A stretch of DNA of 64,000 nt, taken from positions 25,615,773-25,679,772 of the forward strand of contig OW121850.1 in NCBI GenBank assembly GCA_933228895.1, written 5' to 3'. The position numbers and the translations under genes were made by a program. This DNA comes from Platycnemis pennipes (Eukaryota > Arthropoda > Insecta > Odonata > Platycnemididae). How positions within the stretch are numbered: the stretch's first letter is position 1; each line of letters begins with the position of its first letter. The notes under the pieces were generated by a model, which was not told where the DNA came from, ran no database searches, and saw nothing but the letters and a program-made list of their open reading frames with translations. Shown piece by piece: positions 44,640-57,809 of this stretch.

Positions 44640-46970
44640 CTTGCACTACCTGAAAGCCCACTCTTGCCTTTTCTTAGCGGGCTACTAACATTTTTATGCC
44701 TTCAATTCTTGAGACGCAACCCCTAGCTGTCATCCCATCCACCCAACCTTTCTGGTACGTAAGAACGTGTTAGGTAAATTGAGTTCTTTAAATGCACCAA
44801 CGAAGGTGTATTGCGTGTAACTGCTTTTTTACGTCGACAAGAACGAGCTGCTCTAATTGCTGTTAACATTATCATCATCACTCACGTTCCTTTCTTAGGG
44901 ATGGTGGAAGTGCTGCCTCTCATTCCCTAAAATGTTTTTCTCGCTAGCCTCCGGGACGATGCTATTCCTTATTCAGCAGAAAATTCTCTCCGTGAGATCA
45001 CCGTGAAAAATGCCGCGCCTTCCTTGGCTTTGTATTTGGTGGACTCTTTAAGATGGACCAAAAGACAGATGAGCCATTTAAGCTTCACCATTAGGGAAAA
45101 CTATTAACGTTTTAAGCACAAAGGTGCCCGTATACTATCGATATAATGCCGAGCACTAGTTTTTGGTGAAATAAATAGTGCAAAATTAGAAGTGTGCATC
45201 GTCTCCGAAAAAAGTTCCAGTCTCATGATATTTGCAGTCTGCAGTCTATTTTCAGTTCAGAGGGAAGCCTTCATTATATTATTTTGTTTTCTTCATCGCT
45301 GGCTCACGCTGTCCTTCAACTCTTTCACCTCTCCTTGGCTCGAGTTTTTTTATGTCTTGGCGTATTCATTAGATGTCTCTTATCTGTTCATTCCTCTCCA
45401 CTTCCCTACACTTCTTGCCCGCCATCCTTTCTGCTCTAATCCCCTCGCATTCGAAGGAATTTCGCTTACCAACCTCGATGTCCCAGCGAAAGATGTATCT
45501 TGGAGTTAAATTGTTTAGAGAGTCTTTGAATGCGCGGGTTTGCTCCTTCATTTGTCATTTCTTTGTAGGAAGTGACTTCCATTCTTTATTTTCCTTGCCA
45601 GACATGGTTGAATGTTTTTAATAACTCAAATGCATGATGACACCTCTATGATTTTCTGAGGTCGTTAAATTTTTTCTCCTGAGTTCAGGCATCTGAGGCA
45701 TGAACACATTTCCTAAATTATATTCATTTATTTAAGTCCACGTAGTGTTGCATAATCAATTAGGCTATCTACGCGTTTGTACCCACCACTTCTATTGTGA
45801 ATTATTTTTACCAATACATTTTACGATGGGAATGGATTCCACTTCAATTCACTGAATTTTAAAACATTCATAAATGAAACATGCGTGAATATTATTCTTC
45901 CTTTATTGGCTTTTTGATTATTGGTGCATATTAGTCACGCAAACAGAAGCTTGTGATTTTTCCATTGTATAGCTTTATGAAGACGATATAAAGCTTAGAA
46001 TGGATTTTCTATTCATACCCATATACATTTAGAAGCTTAAAAAAATTCATCCCAGCTGTGAGTAATTGACCTATAATCTCAGCATCCTCAACCTACAAGC
46101 CCGTAGATAAATGTCATAGGCTGTTAAAGTTTCCCAACGCTGAATTGCTTTATTTTGATCTTCCATCGAGGTAATCAATGGGTAGACATTTGTGATATGA
46201 CACGTGGAAAATATTGATACTGTTTTTATATCATAAAAAGTGTTGCAAAGAGTCCGTTGAAAAGTACTCGCCAACTCTCGGGTTCAAAATTATTATCACC
46301 AGCACATTTGTTATTGCATGCGAAAGTATTCCCATTCAAGGAAAATGTCATTCTCTGTTTGACGCGGTGAGGTCTCATTATTCTTCTTCGTTAGGGAACT
46401 TATCTCGTATAAGGAGCAAATGCATTCATCGACGTGAACTAATTAAGTCTTTGGAGATGGGACGGGTTTCAGGAAATTGCTTCGAAAAGTTTTGTCATGG
46501 GAAGTGGCGTTACTTGGCATATTCAATTGCTCCTCTGCTGAAACCCGTCCTTTAACGAGTAGTTTAGGCTGGATTTACATCTTGTTACGCCCCATTCCCC
46601 CTCAATTTCCTATGGATTAATTGGGCGAAGAAGTCAAATGTCGTCCGCAACTTGGTCTTTTTGATTTATTTTCTCATGGGAATAAGATGATTAATATTTT
46701 CACTTGCATTCGTTTAATCTGAAATGTAATATATTAAATTACATCCATGATAGGGCCTACTATAGTCGCGAATGTCACCTTTTCAGTTTGATATTTAAAA
46801 TCAAGGTTTTGAAACCCTATGAGATACAGACATTATGTCAAAAATTTCGCAGTACTTAAATTTTCATTGTGAAAAATCAGTATAAGCTTTATATTGGCAC
46901 ACAATTTGCATTATAAGTCTGGCGCTAACTCCTTTCTCTGGAAAGATCAGTGACAAATATTTTTCTGGTA
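44640..46970. other. AT-rich stretch without recognised gene
   Basis: Frames to 113 codons lack domains. A 13-bp inverted repeat GGACGGGTTTCAG lies at 46460-46472 and 46538-46550. I saw nothing else specific. Confidence 0.45.
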
Positions 46971-46981
46971 TGTTTGTATCA

Positions 46982-47174
46982 ATATCTATGACATACCCTG
47001 CAAGCTACCTGTGTGGCAGGGGGGGCATCCAAACCAGGAACAATGACACAACAAGCAAAAATGAACCAAACAAAACAAATTCCTCACCTTTAAAAGCAAT
47101 TAGGGGAAAAAAGAAAAAAACTACCAAATCCCAATCATGCAGGGCACACCCACGAATACCATGCATGACTTGAA
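46982..47174 (-). mobile_element. LINE 3' end, family B, copy 1
   Basis: After an ATATCTATGACATACCCTGC end with a hairpin shortened to GCTACCTGTGTGGCAGGG, the minus-strand UTR differs from the main LINE family. It contains CCAGGAACAATGACACAAC, a lysine-codon-like A-rich segment, and CACGAATACCATGCATG at 47151-47167. The same order occurs at 55698-55906. Homology may extend to about 47330, where an open minus-strand frame (SSRLKEQSGIMGKRYSTEIH) continues. Confidence 0.7.
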
Positions 47175-47721
47175 TATCTTTTCCGCGTTTGTGTATCTCA
47201 GTCGAATACCGCTTCCCCATTATTCCAGATTGCTCCTTTAGTCTTGAAGAGCAAGCTGAATTCTTTGCAAAGCTATCGTCGATTAAGAAGCACAAAAGCG
47301 GAAAGAAACGCAAAAAAAACATTCACTATTTGAACTCATTCATTCTTCATTCATTTTAAAGTATTCATTTTAACATTCCTATCGGTGTTTGAAGTATAAT
47401 CTATTATTTTATGGGTGATAACGGTTACGAGTGGATGCTTTAAGCTTGTTTTTAGAACGGTACCTGAATCAATGTTGGCATAGAGGTCTAATTATCTAAC
47501 CTATCAGAGATTTCACTCCATCGCTTTGTCCGATTCCTGCTCAGATAGCTTATTATACTAAGGCTGTGATGCTAATTATAACTAAAAGTCCGATTTTTGC
47601 CAGAATCCATTCAATTTGCTAACCGCTGTGTATTTAGAAAGCGTCCTATTGGATGAAATAGTTACTTAGACCTTCAAAAAGCCTACGTAGCCATTGTTTT
47701 AGCTAAAGCATCTGTTCAGAT

Positions 47722-48096
47722 ATGGACACGGAGCCCTTAAAGTTAATGCCTGTTGAACCATTTCCCCGTACTCTATCCCCGACCGCACTCGCCCCTGGTG
47801 TTTATCCAGGGGGAAAACAGCAGGTGGTTAGCGTGCAGGTATTCTTCGCAGGGAGCCCCCCAGATTGGGAGGCCAACGGGACGGACAGAGGTTTTTTTTT
47901 CTTCGCTGCCAGCCATGTCGCCCCCCCGGTGGCGTCACGGCATACCCGGTGGATGGTTGTAGCTGCCGCCCTCGAGAGCATGTCGGCCCCAACGGAAAAT
48001 AATGCGCTCGCCGCTGCCATTTTATTTCTTGCTACGCAGAGAGGAATTCATGTCGAAGTCGAACCGGCCGGAAAGAAAAAAATAATCGTGAAATAA
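47722..48096 (+). CDS. Hypothetical 124-codon frame with nearby polyadenylation signal
   Basis: An uninterrupted frame starts at an ATG in a fair initiation context (CAGATATGG) and ends at TAA, with an AATAAA signal 39 bases after the stop (48135-48140). The translation has a proline-rich first third, a hydrophobic run FFFFAASHVAPPVA near residues 57-70, an alanine-rich helix-like part near 82-106 and a basic end GKKKIIVK. I recognise no family. The GC content is higher than the flanks, and a 72-codon antisense frame is also open, so it may be a composition effect. A small single-exon gene, a terminal exon or chance are all possible. Confidence 0.25.
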   Translation: MDTEPLKLMPVEPFPRTLSPTALAPGVYPGGKQQVVSVQVFFAGSPPDWEANGTDRGFFFFAASHVAPPVASRHTRWMVVAAALESMSAPTENNALAAAILFLATQRGIHVEVEPAGKKKIIVK

Positions 48097-48099
48097 TGT

Positions 48100-50390
48100 T
48101 TAAGCATTCACCTAGATTACCATTCGTAACTCAGAATAAAGGAGTAGGGCAAGAAAAGATTAATGTAACTGAATTTACATGACAACGGGATGAAAATGAC
48201 GCAATGCGTTCATGATGTTCACAATAAGTTTCAAACACCAGACATGCATGAGCATCATACTTGAAACCTGTCATTTCTAAATACCTATCGGTGCATCTAT
48301 AAAAATATAATACGCTCAGTCATTTGGAGGCATTCCCGTAGCTAAATTTAATTGATGCTACTATGTTTTTTCGTATGTTTCTTGAATAGAGACGTTCTTC
48401 AAAATATTTTCACATCGCTTGCTTTGATTGATTTTTCTGTTTCAGAAAAGTAAATAGTATGTAACTGTGCGTCCAACTTCTCATTATAGTCTAATTTCTT
48501 GCGTTAATCACTTCGTTTTTTATTCTTCAGTAGATAAATATTCCTTTACTGCGACCATTTCCATCATAGTAGGTACGTTTAGAGCGTGGAAATATTTCAA
48601 GGATTCATGATAGGATGATACTTTATCTATCAGAAAATTGCTTCTCAATCAATGCATTTTAAAGCTTTTTTTAGCCTTAGTATGTTATGTCTGTAGTTTT
48701 CTATCATTGATTCGTAATCTTTCACATGTACAAGTCTCGTGGATGCAATAAAATATTTAGATTGAGGCAAGTTTTCTAATTGATTCTTATTTCTTGCAAC
48801 GAAGAAAAAGTCGATGTAAGCAAGGACACAAGGAACATTATGATCAAATCTGCCTCCCAACGGAATCTTTTGTCCGTCTGCCCGACCATCTCTTTTCCGA
48901 GATAACTTCAGATTACTTTCTCCTAGTCCAAACCACGCCCTTGCTTCTTTCCCTCTCCAATATCTCTCTCTCTCCTTTCCTCCACAGTGCCTCGCTGTCG
49001 CGATGCCAAACTCTTATTTACCCTAAGGCCCCCAACAACCGACCTTCTCTTATCGAAAGGAACCCTTTCATTCAGCATTTTTGGACCCGCTTCCTCTTTC
49101 ACTCTTATTCGTTTTCATCCCTTTCCGAACTCTCTCTTCTTCTCCGTTTGGGATGTCTCGCTTGTGACTCGTGTATGTAATGCCCGACACGCCCTTGCGT
49201 TACTCTCCGTACATCTTCCTTTTTACTATTTCTTTACCATTCTCCCTTATGCCGCCGTCCACCTTTAATCGCAGGTAAAAGCGTAATAGCCGTCTTATTT
49301 GCGTCAATGAGAATATGTACTTTACTCATCATTCCCCATCTGCTTCCTTTTCATTGATATCTTTATTCTGTTTCATTTTTACCTTACAGCTCCCTAATCT
49401 TTCTTAATTGGGCTGGCCTCTTTTTTACTGTTTTTCAATTATTAATAAAGCCTTCCCAAGGATAAAAATTGGCAAATCATGCGTAACGTGCTGATACGTG
49501 TAATTGAAAGGAAATCGAGCTTATGATGGAGATTTAAGATTAATATTAGCATTTTCTTGCTTTTTGCAACTCGTCTTAAGGAATATCATATTATCCTACA
49601 TTTCCTCCAAGAATACTTGTTTCATAAGCGCCCGGTGATTAAGTAAAAATACTCGTAAAGCCTGTGCTTTATTGCTGTGGACTAAAACTTGTGCGTGCAG
49701 GCCTAATAACATTAGATCTCGGTTAATCTGGTGGGACCCTTTGCTACCTGTCCTTAACGACCTTCTCCTCCTCCGTCGTATCCATGGAGTCAACCCCTGC
49801 CTCTTTTTCCCCCCTCAACTTTCCTCTTCCTCCACCTCCCCACTCTCAGGACGGTCTCCCTTTGTCTTTTTTATTCTTCTGTTTACGATCCCATTTCATC
49901 CGCCGTCCTCTCCCTGCCCAAACTCTTTTCTTCTTGCATGCCTCTTCTCCTGTCCTTCGTCCATCTTCTCCTCCCTCCATACTCTTCTCCATCCTCCCTC
50001 CTAATTCGGTGTTAGCTCCCTTGTGCACGCCTCTGTGTTTCCCTTCTTCCCTTCACTGTTTCTCCATCCATTCAACTTCCTTTCGCCTCCCCTTCCCTCA
50101 GTTTGCGTTCTTCTCGTCGGTCTGCTTGTTTACTTTTACTCGCGTGAACGCCAAGTCTCCTCTGTGAGCGTGATTTCGTCGGGCCTTTAAAAGACTCCGC
50201 ACTTCGAAAGGGAGGATTTGATGGCAAGTGAGGGATATAGAAGTGCTGAGCGTGTTACGAACGGTGTCCTTAGCATGTGCGGAAGAGTGCGTGCGGCTTT
50301 ATAAGCACTCGCAATCAGCCAAAGTATCCCTGTCGCCTCTTGTCGCTTTATAAAATTACTGCGAGAGATACGTGATAACCATATGTACTT
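48100..50390. other. AT-rich DNA with two C/T-rich islands, no gene recognised
   Basis: The islands are at about 48880-49270 and 49740-50160, both dominated by C and T on the plus strand, and hold overlapping Ser/Pro/Phe/Leu-rich frames up to 128 codons. A minus-strand frame at 48645-48860 (with the run NKNQLENLPQSKYFIAS) looks slightly more protein-like but is short and unrecognised. Confidence 0.4.
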
Positions 50391-50399
50391 TTTTCATCT

Positions 50400-50470
50400 G
50401 AGATTAATTAGTCACTCCCTGCCATACTCTTGAGGGGGCTTACAGGTTGCTCAGTAGAAGGATGAGGCTG
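50400..50470 (+). mobile_element. Decayed LINE 3'-end fragment
   Basis: AATTAGTCACTCCCTGCCAT, ACTCTTGAGGGGGCTTACAG and GTTGCTCAGTAGAAGG follow the order of the plus-strand LINE 3' end (TCACCCCCTGCCACAC, TGTGGTGGCTTGCAGGG, TATGTAGATG) with many changes. Confidence 0.45.
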
Positions 50471-50479
50471 GTAATAAAA

Positions 50480-52610
50480 AGATGTTTTGAAGTTTTGTGG
50501 CCCAAAGAAGGCTAGAGTAATTTCAGAAGCCATGTTTTGAGCATAGTAAGTGGAATAATATAGTTATTTGAGCAGTATATCGATAGGAAAAGGGTGCAAT
50601 TCAAACTAGAGAGGTAAAAGAAATGCATTACTGAAAGAGAGGTTTGCTAGTATGTTATATACCTACTACCTAAGGCAAAGAGTTGTGTACAAAATAATTG
50701 AAGTGTCAGATATGAAGCATTGCGATGCATGGAGTACAAACCAGAACATTAAAGGAAGGAACTCACGTTGTACTAGAGACTTTTGAGGTATGAGCCGAAG
50801 GCACGATCGAGTAGATGGAATTGATAGAAAATTAGGCAAAAGAGGAAGTGTTGGAGTTGGAGTGAGAGGAAACTGCCAGAGAGAAGAACTCAGGAGGTAT
50901 AGTAGATTAATGGAGTTTATAGGGGAAATAATATTCTGGAGACCATAATAGGGGGAAGAATGCTGGGTATTTGGGAAAGAAGGGGAAACTGAGTTGTTTT
51001 TTGGGCGGGATGAACAGAAGTTTGTGAAGTTGGAGGATGGAGTATTTCCAAGAAATAAGGTCGATTTTAGGAGATCAGTGTGAATTTTCATTTTGAATAT
51101 TCAAACCTACCAAGATAGGTAGAGCAATGGTAATAATGTGGAGAAACTAATACCTATAGTTTCTTTTTCAGTTTGCTCTTTCGAAAACTTTTTATCCTTT
51201 TTATAAGGATTTTAACCGAAAAACTTCTGTCTCTCTCCTCCAAGTCCTTCATTGTGGTTCCCTCTCTCTTCTCTTCCACGCGTTCTATTCTAACCCTCTT
51301 CCTGCCCACCCTCACACTCTCTCTTGGCTCACTCACCCATCCATCATAAGCCGCTTCCTTACCTACTTTTTTATTTTACAACTGACTCCGCTCGCCTTTC
51401 TCCTCTTGTCGGAGAAGAAGACGCGTTTCAAGCGGATAGGTCGGACGTTGTTCTATCCCAGGGACAACGTTTTTCATGCTGGACCTCACGCGACAGCGGT
51501 GAGAGAGACGCCTCGTGTAAAATTTAGCCTTGTGCTTCGGCTAAAATCCTTCGTCGCTGGACGTGTCTCCGGATAGATGGCGTGGTTGTCACGGCGTTGG
51601 AGCCCGCTGTCACCTTCAAGTGAGGGAAGAGCGATTTCCGCAGCAAGACGCATGCTATGCTGCCACTTGTGATCAATTAGTTCACTTTAATTTATATTCT
51701 TTCCACGACTATTAGGTCGTATTTGTGTGCCAATCATCATATTTATTTTTTATATATTCCCTATTTTATGACTGTTAATTATCTTAAAACGACTTGGTTT
51801 CCTGGAGGTCTGAAAATCAGAAGTGTAACAAAACCTCAAATGAAAGATTTGTAATATTGGGTGAATATTTTATAAACTGAAGTTGGTGAGGGGGCAATTA
51901 CATATTTAAAATCTATAGGCTAGAGTGAGTCAAACCGATAAATTTAATATTCATAATACCGCCTGAAATTCACCGATTTATTATACTTTGTTACAAATTG
52001 AGCATTAGAAATCTTACTTTAGGGATTTATGGTGCTACTAATTCACATTTATGTTTATTCCCTCGCTTTAGCAACACTTACTGGCTCATGTTTTATCCAC
52101 TCCCGTCACTCTTAGTCAGTTACTTGGCAGAGTCCTCTGGAATGCCAATAATAAACTTTGTTTATTATTGGAAAGCCAGAACATTCTGGTTACTTGGCAC
52201 CACGTTTTATTTTTCGAGAGATCAAAAATGGAAGGGTCATAATCCCTACCCAAAGTGCCATCCAAAATATCATTATAATTATAGTTTGATTGAAGCTATA
52301 GAAGATGTGCTGTGGGCGTCCTCAGTTCAGGCTGCGTTTGTGCAAATTTATCCATTTGTTCAGTATCACAAAGACTGAACTATTAAAGGAAAGGTCCGTC
52401 AATGGCAATGGTGGTCCCGGGCTGATTGTTACTTCATCCGAGTTGAAAGTGTAGGAAAGTAATGCATCTTTGACTTCCAAACTACTGAATGAACGAACTA
52501 CTCCCGTGAGAAAGGCAAATGAGCACTAAATCTTAATAAACGGGATTGTAGGCGAGTTCGCGTTGTGTAGGTTCGTAGCCGTAAAGAACTGCCATAAAGC
52601 CTAACTGGTT
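50480..52610. other. No gene recognised
   Basis: A frame of 126 codons at 51998-52378 (+) is mixed and unrecognised; 141 codons on the minus strand at 50666-51091 likewise. A GC-richer patch is at 51380-51650. No bounded repeats were seen. Confidence 0.4.
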
Positions 52611-52619
52611 TAGATTTCT

Positions 52620-52690
52620 CTGATGATGATGCTATAGGCGCATCGAAATCGGTCAGGTGGTGATAAAATTGTGGGAAAATACAATGTACT
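52620..52690 (+). ncRNA. Hammerhead-ribozyme-like motif 5
   Basis: CTGATGA (52620-52626), one extra T, stem GATGC/GCATC around a TATAGGC loop, then GAAATCGGTC (52645-52654). The conserved core bases are all present. Stem III would be only A-T, and stem I could form from TCT before the core with AGG after the site (two pairs plus a G-T). A tail with GATAAAATTGTGGGAAAAT follows, comparable to those after motifs 1 and 3. Confidence 0.45.
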
Positions 52691-52699
52691 TTCCTTAAT

Positions 52700-55690
52700 G
52701 ACCACAATATAGTTTGCAAATATTCAAATTGTATTCTTTTTAATTACGCTCTCGCAGGGTTAGTTGCGTTTCTCTTTTCTCTGTCTTACTTTAAGCCCTA
52801 GTGCGTATGGGATTACTTATTTTCCTTTCTATGTTCACGACTGATGCTCACAAGACACTCTTTGGCGTCACCTTCACCCGGTCAAAAAGTAAAAGACCCT
52901 CACCGCCTTTAGAAACCTCCCCGCCGAGGAACCAGCCATCCATGGTCCTCATCTTGGCTTTACCATTTGCCCCAGATGCTTAATCTTTGCTATTTCATCA
53001 CTTTTATTTTTTTCTTCAAAAGCCGTTCCTTATCCTAGAATCTATTTTCCGTCTCAGATATTTTTGTACTCAAAGGCTGATTTTTTTGAAGTTTCTGATT
53101 ATTTTGTGGAAAAATCCCCTTTGTGGTTTGTTTTGTTAGTCCAAGAAACCTTTGCGCTCAAATAAAATTTCGAAATCCTGTTTCTTGAAATTTAGATGCG
53201 ATATTATTCCTGCTGCCTAAGACAATGCATTTCGTATGAGTCAACTGGATTTTAATTTGAGGCCTTAATTAAACGCTCTAGCTCTGATAACGTTTTAATC
53301 TAAGAAAGTTTAATAGCTTTATGTTATGCTCATTTGATTAAAGAATACTGCTCACTCGACACTTCAATATGCCACGAAAAAATTGCGCCATTTCCTCTCG
53401 TAGTGTGTTGTTGTTGACTTATTTGACACATTTCTATAGCAACGTCAAAACAAAAAAATTGCATAAAGAATGTAAAATATTTCTTACTACAATGGTTGAA
53501 ATAAAGTAGTCCAATTAATGCTCCTGAAACCCTTCTGTCCCGTTAAGACTTTCCCTTAGTTTAAATATGCTAAGATTTTTTCATTTGTATATTTTGTTCA
53601 TCAATGTCGTAGTTTGGACTGTGATTTCGATCGTTAATTTATTAGGCCCTTGAAACTTAGAGGAAAAGTAGAAGTTTTGTGAAAAGTTATTTCAAAATTG
53701 AGAGAAATGGGATACCTATACCTTTAATTCATATTCTTCATCCAGATATTTAGGAGGCAGGATATAAAAAAAACACTTCAAGGTTGACTCACTGGTACAA
53801 AGTCCACCAATTTTTGGTTCCTTTTGGAACTACAACTGTATGCTGTAGTTCAGACTAGTGTCCAAGATGATGTCCCTGGAGTAATCATTATTTCAACCTT
53901 TAGTGTTTCCGTTGCACTTACGATGCTTCTTCTTGGATTGCTCCTTGAGTTGCCGGAGGAAATGAAGTCCTGCAAGATATCGAGGTGTACCTCCTTCTCG
54001 TTGTTCACGCGCAGCCTTCTTTTTTGTCCCCTGTATTTCCTTTCCTTTCGATTGCTCAAAGAAACATTCCATCACAAAAATTGTATGATTGGCTGGCAGG
54101 AAAGACACGGGGTTGTGAATTTTTCCGGCCTCTGAGAGCGGGAAACAAAACGGTAGAGGGATTCCCGGGACGGGAAATGATGAAGAAAAGCATGAAAGAC
54201 CGAGAGAGGAAATCACTGATGAAAGCTCTCCCCGAAATATAGACTGCTGCTTGAATAGATGCTTGAAAGTCTTTTTGTGGCTACGTGCTCTTGAGGGAAC
54301 ATGAGGAATCTGATGTATCTTATTTTGTAATATCTTGGGGTTCTTGGAAACAGTGTACGCCTCATGTGCTAATTATTCCAATTACTTGTCCATCCTTGAC
54401 ATTCTTTACCTCAATTTCCTTCATGCTATCGTTAGTCCTCGGGCCATTTTATATGTAATATACATAGTATTCATATTTACCTTGTTTAGAAAAAACAGCA
54501 CTTTTTTGATACGGTTAGTCTTCGGCCTGCTACTGTTTTCAGTAAATCTGGCAAGTGAGCTCCCTTTCCAGAGTGGATATTACCATTTTGCCATCCGAAG
54601 GTCTATTTTATCATCCAAAGTGCCCATTTGTAGATACTCCAGGCCATCTTTTGTCTCAAACCTTGTAGTAATTTTTATTCACAAGTGGTGTATTTTGTAC
54701 ATAATTTATACCTCATGGCTCAAGTACTATATCCTGACTAAGCTAAATTTTTACTCTGTTCTTCCCCCTCAGAAATTTATCTGACTGGACGATTTATTCC
54801 ACCCCACACGTGTGCCCAAAATTACCTCCTCCTCGGCCTCCTCGGGCACCTCGGCCCTACGTGGTCCTCCACCTCCAGCCATCCTCACAGTAAATCCCTT
54901 CACGCGGCTTTCAATAATTCACCGAATGCAATATCTCACTCCCAGAGGCTTCAGTGAACGGTCACATCTGCCGCTCCCTTGCCTCGCGATCCTCCTTTTG
55001 TTTCATTCCCATCCTTTCAAAAATTTTTTCCCTTCTCCGCCGTCTTGTCCCTGTGGCTCGGTTCTCTCCTTATTCATGGCACCACTCCCCTTCCACGACT
55101 GCGCCGCTCTCTGAAAACGCCTCCCTCCATCCGCTCACTCGTAAATGAATGCCACCTTCTGATTTTTGGTCCTTTCTCGTATATGAATTCGGCGAACCCG
55201 TTCTGGCGATCTGCCGTGAACCTTGACTCTGAATTATGTACGCTCGCCTCGGTAGGCAGCCGTATTGCATATTTTCTTGCGAGCAGGAATGAGCTGGTGT
55301 AATTGATTTCACATCGATTGATTGATTGATTTCGCATCGAGGATTTCAGAGGCATATAATTTAGTGGCAAAGGTTTCAGCATTTTTGAGTTAACTACTTC
55401 ATCTAGAAATAGCTTTAAATATTGGATCGTTCTGTCCGTGGCTCGTACTATACGCTAGACAGCCTGCAGAAAATCGTTCTTTTGAGCTGCTTATGGTAAA
55501 ATGGAACCAAAGGGTATTATTTTTATTCCACATTATTATTTTACGGGAGCAAAGAGAGAAGCTCACTACAACAAATTATGTATTCGACAATTGCGAGGAA
55601 ACTCTTTAAAAACACATCATATTTGCGATAAATATTCGAAGCACAAGTATGCTAGCCATTTGAAGAAAAGGCTAATTTTCTTCGGAATTC
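52700..55690. other. No gene recognised; C/T-rich island at 54800-55150
   Basis: A hydrophobic 149-codon frame at 54335-54784 and several frames on both strands at 53824-54242 have no domain or supporting signals. A short ATTG repeat lies at 55316-55330. Confidence 0.4.
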
Positions 55691-55697
55691 ATAGTCT

Positions 55698-55906
55698 ATA
55701 TATCTATATCTACGACATACCCTGCAAGCCACCTCGAGGGTGTGGCAGAGGGTGCATCCACACCAGGAACAATGACACAACAAACAAAAATGAACGACAC
55801 AAAGCAAACACCACACCTTTTAAAGAATTTAGGGTAAAATAAGAAACAAAAACTACCAAATACCAATTATGCAGGACATACCCACGAATACCATGCATGC
55901 CTTGAA
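55698..55906 (-). mobile_element. LINE 3' end, family B, copy 2
   Basis: The same minus-strand UTR as at 46982: a TATATCTACGACATACCCTG end, hairpin GCCACCTCGAGGGTGTGGC, then CACCAGGAACAATGACACAA, CAAAAACTACCAAATACC and CACGAATACCATGCATG (55882-55898). The hairpin is more complete here than in copy 1, and its first 20 bases are very close to those of the main LINE family. Confidence 0.75.
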
Positions 55907-55909
55907 ATC

Positions 55910-57140
55910 CGACACCAATTTAATAGATACTCATGCATGCAAAAAAAGCAATGCATGCGAGTAACACATTAATTTGAACATGCAGGAAATAAAAAATACT
56001 ATCGACCTACTTTGAATATTACCTCTATAATTATTACCGATTTGCGCGATGTCTAATATAAGATTAGGTTTCACCTGACTCCTCATGTCATACTCCGCAT
56101 ACCTCTGATAGTGAGGTGTTGGGACTAGACAGGCAAGAGGCATAGAATGTTTGGCAATCCCTTTCACCTTCCTTAGTTCTCGAAAAGTATTTTCCCAGTA
56201 TGCGACTTTGTGATCCTTCATTCAATTCCGTCTTCAAAATTTCATGAACCAGATACTTCTCAACAGTTCACGACTTATCTTCGCAATTATTTTCTCTGTG
56301 AAACTGAAATTAATTGTGATCTTGTTGTGTTTTTATTTCGCCTCGAGGTATGCTAAAATAAAACACAGAGAATGTATTTTCAGCAGAAAAAGAGGAGCCT
56401 TCGTTCGAATTCTCAACTTTCTCTGTCTCTGTTACTAAGGACAGCTAAACAACGATACTTGTTCGAGATGTCATTTAAAACCGATGTTAGGCTGCCTAAC
56501 GGATATAATTTTTAGAACTTGAAATGCACCTGTCAATTGGGAAAAGGTTTTATTATTTTTCGAGGCTCAGTCAGTATATAAATGTTAAATTCTCTGTTTC
56601 TGTGGTTAATTCACTCTTGATGCTTTCCGTAAGGTGCTCAAATTGAATCCACAGAGTGACGTTTCCTCTGCTCTCTGGTTATAATTTTTACAATTTCTTG
56701 TAAGTTAATTTGAAGATAAGGTATTTTTGGATGGCGTTGGAAATATTTTTAGAATACTAGCCTATTTCCGTTGACTCATTAACAAGCACTAGTTAAATGG
56801 TTATACTGCGATGTTGGTAGATTTAAAAGGTCTAACTAATCATACACAGTAAGGTGTAATAAAACTCATTCTAACAGCGGAATGGTAGGTGTAATGTGAG
56901 TAGTGTACCTTGAGTTGTATCTGAAACTACACATTTTCATAAATACAGCAATTCATCTTAACCGCGCCCTCACAAGCCAAAGAAAAAAATATCTCAATCA
57001 AATCAAAACAAATGATTAGCTCAAATATATAAATTACATTTTACGTAGTTTCTATTAATTTATTCACTTTTATGGTGCATACCTGAATTATTTAGTTTTA
57101 TATTACGTAATTACATATTTTACACTTGTATACTCTTTGT
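55910..57140. other. AT-rich stretch, nothing recognised
   Basis: No gene, RNA or bounded repeat could be supported. Confidence 0.45.
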
Positions 57141-57149
57141 GTGCATTTT

Positions 57150-57240
57150 TACATCTACATCTATGTAATACCCTGCAAGCCACGACGAGGGTGTATAGCA
57201 GGGGTTGAAGATCACCAAACATGTACTACTTACCGTTTTA
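57150..57240 (-). mobile_element. LINE 3'-end fragment
   Basis: TACATCTACATCTATG tail, ATACCCTGCAAGCCACGACG, TATAGCAGGGGTTGAAGATC and ACCAAACATGTACTACTTAC on the minus strand match the 3' end of the main LINE family. The match stops near 57240, so this is a severely truncated insertion. Confidence 0.7.
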
Positions 57241-57479
57241 GATGAAACATCCTCTGAAACATCTAATAGTTGATTTGTAGCGTAATTTGTAGATGCAAAT
57301 ACAGTAGAAATATTATAATTAGTTGATCGACGATAAGAGACCATATTCATCGAGAGAGAAAAAAAGAGACCAATATAATTTGAGACCAGTAGTATTGGAG
57401 CAAGTAGTTCGATCGGGATTTGTGTCAAAGGTTGTGACGTTTCCTTATCTTTGTTTTCTGCTCGGGAATTCTCGACTTA

Positions 57480-57800
57480 AGAAGGTGGCAGTCGCGCCGC
57501 TAGCAAATGTCTGGTAGTGGTGCGGCCACGTGATCTCTCCACCGGCCAATGCCCGCGAGACCCGATGGCCTCCCCTACTCACCCCCTTCCCCTCCACCCC
57601 CGCAGTAGGTTCGAACCCTCCTCAAGGTGCCTCGGCTGCTCCCAAGCCCACTGATTGCCCTCTCCGCCGACCTCTCCACCTTTCATTTGCTCCCTTGAGC
57701 CTTCTCAAGATGCTCGCTGCCTCACCCCGTCTTGCTATCCATTGATTGCACCCCCCCAACTTTTAGAGGAGGAAGGAGACTTTCCTCTACTTTTCCCCTT
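57480..57800. other. C/T-rich GC island
   Basis: The plus strand is C/T-rich (CTCACCCCCTTCCCCTCCAC near 57578). Plus-strand frames of 69-71 codons have no domain. No feature beyond composition was found. Confidence 0.4.
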
Positions 57801-57809
57801 CCTGCCCGC

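Noticed and set aside
50666..51091. 141-codon minus-strand frame as a gene
   Set aside because: Ser/Pro/Leu-rich with no domain, and no flanking gene signals.
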